Assembly: GCA_018665505.1 (NCBI GenBank)
Contig: JABJCS010000353.1
Span: 1 to 6,380, forward strand
Source: Alphaproteobacteria bacterium
Lineage (GTDB): Bacteria > Pseudomonadota > Alphaproteobacteria > UBA8366
Length of the DNA stretch: 6,380 nt
Direction of reading: 5' to 3'
Made by a program: the position numbers and the translations under genes. The notes under the pieces are model-generated. The model did no database searches. It saw only the letters and a list, made by a program, of their open reading frames with translations, and had not been told where the DNA came from. Positions 1 through 5,745 of this stretch are shown piece by piece; positions within the stretch are counted from its first letter, which is position 1; each line of letters opens with the position of its first letter.

Positions 1-270
1 GCCGTCGGTGCCTCGCGCGCGGCGGTCGATGCCGGTTTCGTTCCGAACGACTATCAAGTCGGCCAGACCGGCAAGATCGTTGCCCCCGAGCTATACATCG
101 CCGTTGGTATCTCCGGCGCGATCCAGCATCTCGCCGGCATGAAAGACAGCAAGGTCATCGTCGCGATCAACAAGGACGAAGAGGCGCCGATCTTCCAGGT
201 CGCCGATTACGGCCTGGTCGCCGACTTGTTCCAAGCGGTGCCTGAGCTTGAAGAAGCTCTGAAGGACTAA
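1..270 (+). CDS. etfA: Electron transfer flavoprotein subunit alpha, C-terminal 89 residues (5' end outside window)
   Basis: This is the C-terminal FAD-binding domain of the ETF alpha subunit. ETF is a soluble heterodimer that takes electrons from acyl-CoA dehydrogenases and passes them to ETF-ubiquinone oxidoreductase. Reading in frame from base 1, 89 codons end at TAA 268-270. The segment around residues 31-57 ([13 protein letters not shown], then G46, then VIVAIN) fits the ETF alpha signature, and the upstream [12 protein letters not shown] stretch is also typical of the FAD site. The ending [16 protein letters not shown] is the usual C-terminus of the family, so the 3' end looks intact. 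The 3-hydroxyacyl-CoA dehydrogenase gene follows 37 bp downstream on the same strand, which suggests an operon for acyl-CoA oxidation. Only the start is missing, because the gene enters from the left edge. Confidence 0.96.
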   Translation, partial: AVGASRAAVDAGFVPNDYQVGQTGKIVAPELYIAVGISGAIQHLAGMKDSKVIVAINKDEEAPIFQVADYGLVADLFQAVPELEEALKD

Positions 271-280
271 GCCCGAACGC

Positions 281-295
281 TTCCGACCATCGGAA
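281..295 (+). other. Small hairpin in the etfA-hbd spacer
   Basis: TTCCG and CGGAA form a 5-bp stem around a 5-nt loop (ACCAT). The right arm touches the purine-rich ribosome binding site (AAGAGAG, about 295-301) of the next gene. It is too short and lacks the T-run of a terminator. It could weakly influence translation of the dehydrogenase or be chance. Confidence 0.2.
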
Positions 296-307
296 AGAGA
301 GACGGCA

Positions 308-1180
308 ATGATCGAAAAAATCGGCATTATCGGTGCCGGCCAGATGGGCAACGGTATCGCCCATGTGGCCGCAGTCGCCGGTTGTAGCGTGGTGCTGTTG
401 GACCTCGACCAGCAGCGGATCGATGCGGGACTGGAGACAATTACGCAGAACCTGGCGCGCCAGGTCCGCCGCAACCTTCTATCTGAGTCCGATAGATCGG
501 CTGCGTTCGATCGCATTTCGACGACCCTCGACTACGCGGATTTTGGCGAATGCGACTTCGTCATCGAAACCGCGGCCGAAGACGAGGCGGTTAAGCGGGC
601 AATATTCAAGACGCTGATCCCGCATCTGAGCGATACCGCGCTGATCGCCAGTAATACCTCCTCAATCTCCATCACCCGATTGGCGACCACCACCGACCGG
701 CCTGAACGCTTTATCGGCATGCATTTCATGAACCCAGTGCCGATGATGGACCTGGTGGAATTGATCCGCGGTCTCGCCACCAGTGAGGAGACTTACCAGG
801 AAGTCCGCACTCTGGCGAAGCGGATGGGAAAAACCATCTCCGTCGCGGAAGATTTTCCAGCCTTTATCGTCAACCGCATCCTGATGCCGATGATCAATGA
901 AGCCGTCTACACGCTTTACGAAGGTGTGGGCAATGTGGCGGCCATCGACCGAGCCATGAAGCTCGGCGCGAACCATCCGATGGGACCGCTTGAGCTTGCG
1001 GATTTTATCGGTCTCGACACCTGCCTTTCGATTATGCAGGTGTTGTATGAGGGTTTGGCCGATAGCAAATATCGGCCCTGTCCGCTCTTGGTCAAATATG
1101 TCGAGGCCGGCTGGCTTGGCCGCAAATCCGGGCGCGGTTTCTACGACTATTCCGGAGAGGAGCCGGTACCGACCCGCTAA
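308..1180 (+). CDS. hbd: 3-hydroxybutyryl-CoA / short-chain 3-hydroxyacyl-CoA dehydrogenase
   Basis: It catalyses the NAD(P)-dependent interconversion of (S)-3-hydroxyacyl-CoA and 3-ketoacyl-CoA in the cytoplasm, as part of butyrate, PHB or beta-oxidation metabolism. The protein has 290 residues, close to the usual length of the stand-alone enzyme (about 280-290). The N-terminal Rossmann domain shows GxGxxG at residues 9-14 (GAGQMG) and an acidic residue at D32 after the second strand, which fits NAD(H) preference. Expected catalytic residues are present: SNTSS (115-119), H139 in [10 protein letters not shown]151 and N189 in FIVNRILMP. The C-terminal helical domain has the family motif [18 protein letters not shown] (220-237) and ends with [11 protein letters not shown]. 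The ATG has a purine-rich ribosome binding site about 6 nt upstream. The gene follows etfA by 37 bp, probably in one operon. Its TAA overlaps the stop codon of the opposite-strand gene. The exact substrate chain length cannot be read from sequence. Confidence 0.95.
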   Translation: MIEKIGIIGAGQMGNGIAHVAAVAGCSVVLLDLDQQRIDAGLETITQNLARQVRRNLLSESDRSAAFDRISTTLDYADFGECDFVIETAAEDEAVKRAIFKTLIPHLSDTALIASNTSSISITRLATTTDRPERFIGMHFMNPVPMMDLVELIRGLATSEETYQEVRTLAKRMGKTISVAEDFPAFIVNRILMPMINEAVYTLYEGVGNVAAIDRAMKLGANHPMGPLELADFIGLDTCLSIMQVLYEGLADSKYRPCPLLVKYVEAGWLGRKSGRGFYDYSGEEPVPTR

Positions 1181-1701
1181 CTGCCGTGCTTCTTGTGGTG
1201 CATCTGGTGATCCATTTTGTGATCGCCATGTTTATGCTGCATTTGCGTCGCGCCATGCCCCATCGCGCCGGCTTTGCCGACCGCGACATCCACGGTGATT
1301 TTCCCGGCTTTCTCAAATACTAAAGTGATAGCAAAGTTTTCATCTTGCTTTAACTTTTGATTGAGGCCCTTCAGCATCACATGATTGCCGCCAGGTGCCA
1401 GCACCGCGGGCTCGCCCGGATGGACTTCGATGGCCGATATACGGCGCATCCGCATTACACCATCCTTCATGCTATGGGTGTGTAATTCGACCTTCTTCGC
1501 GATCGGCGATTCCACGGCGATCAGTCGGTCCATTCCCTGGCCCTGATTGAAGATCGTCATATAGGCGACGCCGTTTCGTGCAGGTGTCGCGCGGGACCAG
1601 ACATCCTTCACCATTAGGTCGCCATGCTTCGTCATATCATTCGCAAATGCGGCACCTGAGAAAAGGAACAATATCGAGACCGCCGTGGCCAATAAACGCA
1701 T
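1177..1701 (-). CDS. Secreted PCu(A)C-family copper chaperone with His/Met-rich C-terminal tail
   Basis: Periplasmic Cu(I) chaperone of the PCu(A)C (DUF461/PcuC) family, known for delivering copper to the CuA site of cytochrome c oxidase. The 174-residue protein starts with a signal peptide (charged MR, hydrophobic core about 3-17, AFA then cleavage after A20). The core matches the copper motif exactly: H74-X10-M85-X21-H107-X-M109, with H76 and M78 nearby. Residues 147-174 add a flexible tail with eight His and four Met, resembling tails that bind extra copper in some family members. The ATG is preceded by AAGGGA (1711-1716, reverse strand) with 9-nt spacing. Its stop overlaps the hbd stop by 4 bp. 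It diverges from a Cu/Zn superoxide dismutase gene 95 bp away, so SodC is a plausible second client (inference). No cytochrome oxidase gene is visible here. Confidence 0.93.
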   Translation of the reverse strand: MRLLATAVSILFLFSGAAFANDMTKHGDLMVKDVWSRATPARNGVAYMTIFNQGQGMDRLIAVESPIAKKVELHTHSMKDGVMRMRRISAIEVHPGEPAVLAPGGNHVMLKGLNQKLKQDENFAITLVFEKAGKITVDVAVGKAGAMGHGATQMQHKHGDHKMDHQMHHKKHGS

Positions 1702-1796
1702 ACTTAATCTTCCCTTAAGAGGTTTTGTGATATCGTCGGAGCATACACAGACATGATCATCACAGTGATCGTAATATAGGAGAGGAAGTAGAAAAT
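1702..1796. promoter_or_regulatory. Divergent control region between copper chaperone and sodC, with an inverted repeat
   Basis: These 95 bp must hold the 5' signals of both divergent genes. Visible elements: ATGATCA (1753-1759) and TGATCGT (1766-1772) form an imperfect inverted repeat with a 6-nt centre, and inside it ATCAC-A-GTGAT (1759-1769) is a short perfect palindrome. A related GTGATATCGT lies at 1727-1736. A site for a dimeric regulator is possible but no known consensus (CueR, CsoR, Fur, FNR) is clearly matched. I cannot assign -10/-35 boxes with confidence: TAATAT at 1772-1777 lies too close to the sodC ribosome binding site to be a convincing -10. Confidence 0.4.
1783..1788 (+). 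promoter_or_regulatory. Ribosome binding site of sodC
   Basis: AGGAAG lies 8 nt before the ATG at 1797, within a wider purine-rich AGGAGAGGAAG run (1778-1788). sodC begins ATGATG, so two starts are possible. The spacing favours the first ATG, although the second (1800) is also workable and would change the signal peptide by one residue only. Confidence 0.6.
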
Positions 1797-2327
1797 ATGA
1801 TGCGTCAAATCATCGCGAGTGGGCTTAGCGCGATTTTAATTGGCGCCACTCCGGCGCTTGCGGGCGAAGTGACTGTCTCCATCAATAAGATTTCCGCGGA
1901 CGGCGTCGGCGCACCGATCGGCACCATTCTGCTGAAGGACAGTCATCACGGCATGATGGTGACGCCAAACCTGACCGATCTGCCGCCTGGCGCACATGCG
2001 TTCCATATCCACCAGAATCCGAATTGTGGTGCTGCCATGAAAGGCGGCAAGAAAGTCGCCGGATTGATGGCGGGCGGCCATTACAATCTGACAAAGGTCG
2101 GGCACGGGAAAGGAATGAAGCATGGGCATGGCATGAAGCCCCATGGCGATTTACTGGACATCAGCGCGGGCGCAGATGGTACAGCAACGAAAGGCGTCAT
2201 GACCGATAAAGTGAAGGTCGACCAAATTAGAGGGCGCGCCATCATGGTCCATCGCTACGGCACCAACGAGGCCGGAAAGCCGAAGGGCGGCGGCGCGCGT
2301 TTCGCTTGCGGCATTATCCCGAAATAG
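1797..2327 (+). CDS. sodC: Secreted Cu/Zn superoxide dismutase
   Basis: It dismutates superoxide to hydrogen peroxide and oxygen, most likely in the periplasm. The 176-residue protein begins with a signal peptide (hydrophobic core about 5-20, ALA then cleavage after A22). Copper ligands are recognisable: H70 and H72 in HAFHIH, H95 in AGGHYN, and H152 in IMVHRYG. C77 (NPNC) and C171 (ARFACGII) should form the conserved disulfide, and R168 corresponds to the active-site guide arginine. The zinc loop (102-118) is rich in His, Met, Gly and Lys: H103, H109, H111 and H116 precede D118 in HGDLLDI. The usual bacterial pattern is HxGD, here it reads HGD, so the third Zn histidine is shifted by one position or replaced. 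The gene diverges from the copper chaperone gene and overlaps the converging tlpA-like gene by 14 bp. Family assignment is secure; full zinc occupancy is less so. Confidence 0.94.
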   Translation: MMRQIIASGLSAILIGATPALAGEVTVSINKISADGVGAPIGTILLKDSHHGMMVTPNLTDLPPGAHAFHIHQNPNCGAAMKGGKKVAGLMAGGHYNLTKVGHGKGMKHGHGMKPHGDLLDISAGADGTATKGVMTDKVKVDQIRGRAIMVHRYGTNEAGKPKGGGARFACGIIPK

Positions 2328-2919
2328 CGGGTTTCGGCGGAGTTTGGGCAGAAGTTGTCTGCTCCGTGTAGTAACGAATAAGGTCTTCGACCTCGGGTTT
2401 ATCCCACTCGGCAATGCCTTCCAGCTTCCCAACAATGCGGCCCTCGCGGTCCAGCAGGAAGCTGCTTGGCAAGCCCCGCACTTTAAACGCCCGCATCATG
2501 GCCATCTTGCTGTCCACATAAATCGCTAGATTGGTTGTGCCGAGTTTCTCGAGAAATGGTTTCGCGCGCGCGACGCCACCTCTATCTTCGTTTACGGCAA
2601 CGACGGTGAAGTCTTTCCCGCCGAGCTTGGCCTGCAGCTTGTCGATACCGGGCATCTCACGGACACAAGGCGCACACCACGTCGCCCAGAAGTTGACCAG
2701 CACGACCTTGCCCTTGAAGTCTGAGAGAAATACCTGTGATCCCGCGCCATTCAATAGAGGCACCCGGGGCGCTGGCAGCGGGTTGTCGATCACGGTAAAT
2801 TGTTCCATCCAGCCCGTGCGCGGCGGCCCCTTGTCGGCAAGGGCCGTTTGTAGGACAAGAACGGGAAACATCGCCAGAACCGCGACGAACGCTAAGAATA
2901 GGTATCGACCTTTGGACAA
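2314..2919 (-). CDS. tlpA: TlpA-family membrane-anchored thiol-disulfide oxidoreductase
   Basis: A thioredoxin-fold protein facing the periplasm, usually a reductant of cysteine pairs in cytochrome c or cytochrome oxidase maturation (in Bradyrhizobium TlpA reduces copper-site proteins). The 201-residue product has an N-terminal hydrophobic segment (about 6-28) acting as signal anchor or signal peptide, then the thioredoxin domain: strand [10 protein letters not shown], active site C82-A-P-C85, and the cis-proline loop GLPSSFLLD with P151. The Pro-rich end (PPKP, 194-197) looks disordered. The start is TTG at 2917-2919: it is preceded by GGGAG with 8-nt spacing and begins a sensible signal sequence, while no ATG lies upstream in frame nearby. 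It is divergent from argH (24 bp) and convergent with sodC (14-bp overlap). A CcmG/ResA-like role is the main alternative. Confidence 0.92.
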   Translation of the reverse strand: MSKGRYLFLAFVAVLAMFPVLVLQTALADKGPPRTGWMEQFTVIDNPLPAPRVPLLNGAGSQVFLSDFKGKVVLVNFWATWCAPCVREMPGIDKLQAKLGGKDFTVVAVNEDRGGVARAKPFLEKLGTTNLAIYVDSKMAMMRAFKVRGLPSSFLLDREGRIVGKLEGIAEWDKPEVEDLIRYYTEQTTSAQTPPKPAISG

Positions 2920-2927
2920 CTCTCACT

Positions 2928-2932
2928 CTCCC
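2928..2932 (-). promoter_or_regulatory. Ribosome binding site supporting the TTG start of tlpA
   Basis: Read on the reverse strand, GGGAG lies 8 nt before the TTG start codon, inside a longer purine run (2921-2932). This is the main reason for choosing the TTG. Confidence 0.55.
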
Positions 2933-2943
2933 GGTACGCCGTT

Positions 2944-4326
2944 ATGAGCAGCAATACCATGTGGGGCGGACGCTATGCCGCCGGACCGGCGGAAATCATG
3001 GAGCGCATTAATGCCTCCATCGATTTCGACCGTCGACTCTACGCCCAAGACATCGCCGGATCGAAGGCGCATTGCCGCATGCTGGTCGACTGCAAAATCA
3101 TCGCGGCCGCCGACGGCGACGCTATTTTGTCCGGATTGGACGCCGTCCTCAAGGACATCGAGGCAGGCGACTTCGAATTCAAGACGTCGCTCGAAGATAT
3201 CCACATGAATGTCGAAGCTGCACTGGCGGATCGCATCGGCGAAGCTGCCGGGCGGCTGCATACCGGACGGAGTCGTAACGACCAAGTGGCGACCGACTTT
3301 CGCCTCTGGGTGCGTGACGCGATCGATATGCTCGACGAGCAACTTCAAAACCTGCAACGAGCCTTGATTGAGAAGGCGGAAGCACATGCGGATACGGTCA
3401 TGCCCGGCTTCACGCATCTGCAATCGGCCCAACCGGTTACCTTCGGCCACCATATGCTGGCCTATGTGGAGATGACCGGGCGTGACCGGGGCCGCTTCGC
3501 GGACGCCCGCAAGCGGGTCAACGAATCCCCGCTCGGCGCGGCAGCGCTCGCCGGTACTGCCTTTCCCATAGACCGGCACGCGACGGCTGAAGCCCTCGGA
3601 TTCGACCGCCCGTTGGCAAATTCCCTCGATGCGGTCTCGTCGCGGGATTTCACTTTGGAATTTCTCGCTGCCGCCGCCATCACCGCGACCCATATCTCGC
3701 GTCTTGCAGAGGAATTGGTACTTTGGGCGGCACCTCAATTCGGATACATCCGGTTGTCGGACGCCTTCTCGACTGGCTCCTCCATTATGCCGCAAAAACG
3801 AAATCCCGATGCCGCCGAGTTGGCCCGCGCCAAGACTGGGCGGATTCTCGGAGCGTTCACGGCCCTCACCGTCGTGATGAAAGGTCTGCCGCTGGCTTAC
3901 GGCAAGGACATGCAGGAAGACAAGGAGCCAACCTTTGATGCGACTGATAGCCTATCGCTCGCCATTGCAGCGATGGCCGGCATGATCGACGATTTGGAAC
4001 CTAATCCAGACGCCATGCGGGCGTCGCTGAAAGACGGGTTCCCGACGGCAACGGATATTGCGGATTGGTTGGTCCGGGAGCTCGGCCTGCCGTTCCGCAC
4101 CGCCCATCACGCCACGGGCCGCATCGTCTCCCTCGCGGAGGAGCGCGGGTGTCAATTAGAGGAACTGCCCCTCGACATCATGCAAACGGTGGAATCCGGT
4201 ATCAATGAAGGTATATATTCCGTCCTATCCGTCGACGCGTCGGCCAACAGCCGCACGAGTTTCGGCGGCACGGCGCCCGATATGGTGAAGGCGGCGGCCA
4301 AAACCGCGAGGGAGCGTTTCCTGTGA
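2944..4326 (+). CDS. argH: Argininosuccinate lyase
   Basis: It performs the last step of arginine biosynthesis, splitting argininosuccinate into arginine and fumarate; a cytoplasmic homotetramer. The 460 residues match the normal family length. Motifs in order: N-terminal MWGGRY (6-11); [13 protein letters not shown] (106-118), a substrate-binding loop; [16 protein letters not shown] with H158 as the conserved active-site histidine; and the fumarase/aspartase superfamily signature [15 protein letters not shown] starting at G278, where S279/S280 includes the catalytic serine and K285 and N287 bind substrate. No frameshift or missing motif is seen. The ATG at 2944 has no obvious Shine-Dalgarno sequence; the next in-frame ATG (2959, MWGGRY) would remove only five residues that relatives usually have. 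The TGA stop overlaps the GTG start of the lipoprotein gene by 4 bp. It is the first gene of an argH-lipoprotein-lysA operon; its promoter probably lies within the tlpA 5' region. Confidence 0.97.
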   Translation: MSSNTMWGGRYAAGPAEIMERINASIDFDRRLYAQDIAGSKAHCRMLVDCKIIAAADGDAILSGLDAVLKDIEAGDFEFKTSLEDIHMNVEAALADRIGEAAGRLHTGRSRNDQVATDFRLWVRDAIDMLDEQLQNLQRALIEKAEAHADTVMPGFTHLQSAQPVTFGHHMLAYVEMTGRDRGRFADARKRVNESPLGAAALAGTAFPIDRHATAEALGFDRPLANSLDAVSSRDFTLEFLAAAAITATHISRLAEELVLWAAPQFGYIRLSDAFSTGSSIMPQKRNPDAAELARAKTGRILGAFTALTVVMKGLPLAYGKDMQEDKEPTFDATDSLSLAIAAMAGMIDDLEPNPDAMRASLKDGFPTATDIADWLVRELGLPFRTAHHATGRIVSLAEERGCQLEELPLDIMQTVESGINEGIYSVLSVDASANSRTSFGGTAPDMVKAAAKTARERFL

Positions 4327-4451
4327 ATAGATTGATATTGCTGTCCTTTATCGTGGTGCTATTGGCGGGACCACTGGCGGCCTGTGGCAAGAAAGGCGAT
4401 CCCAAATATCCGGGAGAATCTCCTTACCCTAGAACCTACCCGAAATCGTAA
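4323..4451 (+). CDS. lptM: Small LptM/YifL-like lipoprotein, 42 residues
   Basis: A tiny lipoprotein starting with GTG at 4323 and ending with TAA at 4449-4451. Residues 1-20 form a lipoprotein signal peptide (MNR, then a hydrophobic core of Leu, Ile and Val), with lipobox LAAC and the lipidated cysteine at C21. The mature part begins [10 protein letters not shown] and ends [10 protein letters not shown], the short CG(K)KG...Pro/Tyr-rich style of the LPAM_2/YifL family. In E. coli YifL was renamed LptM, which helps the LptD/LptE outer-membrane LPS translocon mature. The same function here is inferred from sequence style only. The gene overlaps the argH stop by 4 bp (GTGA) and the lysA ATG by 1 bp (TAATG), so all three are probably translationally coupled. 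A small lipoprotein in the argH-lysA gap is, from my knowledge, common in Alphaproteobacteria. It is too short for usual ORF cut-offs. Confidence 0.85.
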   Translation: MNRLILLSFIVVLLAGPLAACGKKGDPKYPGESPYPRTYPKS

Positions 4452-5722
4452 TGCGCGCGTTCGATTACAAAAACGGCGTGCTGCACGCCGAAGGTGTCTC
4501 GCTTGTCGGGCTCGCGGATCAAATCGGCACGCCCTTCTATTGCTACTCCGAAGGTGCCATCTCGGGCCAATACAATGCCTATGTCGCCGCGTTCGCCGAT
4601 CAGGACGTCCAAGTTTGCTATGCGATGAAGGCGAACGACAATTTAGCCGTTCTACGCGCCTTCGCGGAACTGGGCGCGGGCGCCGATGTGGTCTCCGGGG
4701 GCGAATTGGTGCGGGCACTGACCGCAGGTATACCCCCCACGAAGATCATCTTCTCCGGTGTCGGCAAGACGGCGGACGAGTTGGCACAAGCCGTCGATGC
4801 CGGGATCATGCAGATCAACGTCGAATCGTTCCCGGAGATGGAAGCCTTAAGCGCGGTCGCCGAGGCGCGTGGTACAGAAGTCGAGATCGCCATCCGTATT
4901 AATCCCAATGTCGACGCCAAGACCCACGAAAAAATTGCGACCGGCCGCAAGCAGGATAAGTTTGGGATCGATATCGAGAATGCGGTTGATGCTTATCGCC
5001 GCGCAGCGGACTTGCCGGGCCTGAAGCCAGCCTCCGTTGCCGTACATATCGGCTCGCAACTCACCTCCCTAGACCCGTTCCGGGCGGCGTTCGCCCGGGT
5101 CGCCGAACTTGTCGGTATTTTACGGGCGGAAGGGCATGATATTCGCCGGGTTGACCTCGGTGGCGGCCTCGGCATCGACTATGACGGCACCGAACCGCCG
5201 TCGCCCGCCGCCTACGCCAAGGTCGTGAAAGAGACCGTCGGTGGTCTTGGATGCCGCGTTCTGCTGGAACCGGGTCGGAATTTGGTCGGCAACGCCGGCG
5301 TCCTGGTCAGCCGGGTCATTTACACGAAGGACGGTGATGATCGCGATTTTGTGATCGTCGACGCCGCTATGAACGATTTGATCCGCCCAGCCCTGTACGA
5401 AGCGCATCATGGCATTCGCCCGGTCGCGGAACCTGCGGTCGGTGCCAATCTCCAAGCCGTGGATGTCGTCGGCCCTATTTGCGAGACCGGCGATACCTTT
5501 ACCCGCGGACGCCCCTTGCCGCCGCTTACCGCCGGTGACCTGCTCGTGTTTGATAGCGCCGGTGCCTATAGCGCGGTGATGGCCTCCACCTATAACGCCC
5601 GCCCGCACGTGCCCGAAGTGTTGGTCCGGGGCGATCAGTTTTCGATTGTTCGCGCCCGTCAAAGCATCGAAGATATGTTGCGCGCCGAATCTTTCGCGGA
5701 GTGGCATTCTCCCACCGGATAG
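4451..5722 (+). CDS. lysA: Diaminopimelate decarboxylase
   Basis: It decarboxylates meso-diaminopimelate to L-lysine, the last step of the DAP pathway; a cytoplasmic PLP-dependent fold-type III dimer. The 423 residues fit the family length. PLP is bound by K60 in CYAMKAN; H199 in VHIGSQ stacks on the cofactor; GGGLG (237-241) and EPGR (273-276) hold the phosphate and substrate. C344 in CETGD is the catalytic cysteine contributed across the dimer interface, and Y373 in GAYS completes the active site. The N-terminal end is complete. There is no Shine-Dalgarno sequence immediately before the ATG, whose first base is the last base of the upstream TAA, so translation likely depends on coupling with the lipoprotein gene. 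A DUF4175 gene follows 23 bp downstream. Nothing is missing or truncated. Confidence 0.97.
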   Translation: MRAFDYKNGVLHAEGVSLVGLADQIGTPFYCYSEGAISGQYNAYVAAFADQDVQVCYAMKANDNLAVLRAFAELGAGADVVSGGELVRALTAGIPPTKIIFSGVGKTADELAQAVDAGIMQINVESFPEMEALSAVAEARGTEVEIAIRINPNVDAKTHEKIATGRKQDKFGIDIENAVDAYRRAADLPGLKPASVAVHIGSQLTSLDPFRAAFARVAELVGILRAEGHDIRRVDLGGGLGIDYDGTEPPSPAAYAKVVKETVGGLGCRVLLEPGRNLVGNAGVLVSRVIYTKDGDDRDFVIVDAAMNDLIRPALYEAHHGIRPVAEPAVGANLQAVDVVGPICETGDTFTRGRPLPPLTAGDLLVFDSAGAYSAVMASTYNARPHVPEVLVRGDQFSIVRARQSIEDMLRAESFAEWHSPTG

Positions 5723-5733
5723 GTCCGCCGCGC

Positions 5734-5739
5734 GGAAGG
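5734..5739 (+). promoter_or_regulatory. Ribosome binding site of the DUF4175 gene
   Basis: GGAAGG lies 6 nt before the ATG at 5746, in the 23-bp gap after lysA. It fixes the start of the last gene and suggests it is read from the same transcript as lysA. Confidence 0.6.
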
Positions 5740-5745
5740 TGCGCT

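Noticed and set aside
281..295. Hairpin after etfA as a transcription terminator
   Set aside because: Five base pairs only, no T-tract, and it abuts the ribosome binding site of hbd, which appears to be in the same operon.
1772..1777. TAATAT as the -10 box of the sodC promoter
   Set aside because: It touches the ribosome binding site, so the transcript would start within that site; no suitable -35 element at the right spacing.
2100..2150. His/Gly-repeat region in sodC as a short tandem repeat expansion
   Set aside because: The GHG-like units (HGKGMKHGHGMK) are irregular at both protein and DNA level; better seen as a metal-rich loop than as a repeat tract.
2912..2940. TTGGAC ... TACGCC as an argH promoter
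   Set aside because: Spacing is 17 nt but the -10 match is poor, and it would place the start at the ATG itself. Possible for a leaderless mRNA, but not strong enough to annotate.
2923..3795. Long open frame of 290 codons on the minus strand, antisense to argH
   Set aside because: argH is complete with all motifs on the plus strand. The antisense product is rich in Arg, Gly and His without any recognisable domain, as expected from a GC-rich gene read backwards, and it would overlap the tlpA start.
4384..4902. 172-codon plus-strand frame overlapping lysA
   Set aside because: The product is strongly Arg/Cys-rich and low-complexity in the way of an out-of-frame GC-rich gene; lysA explains the region.
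5120..5707. 195-codon minus-strand open frame inside lysA
   Set aside because: It lies wholly antisense to lysA, has no family resemblance and no ribosome binding site I can see; a by-product of codon bias.
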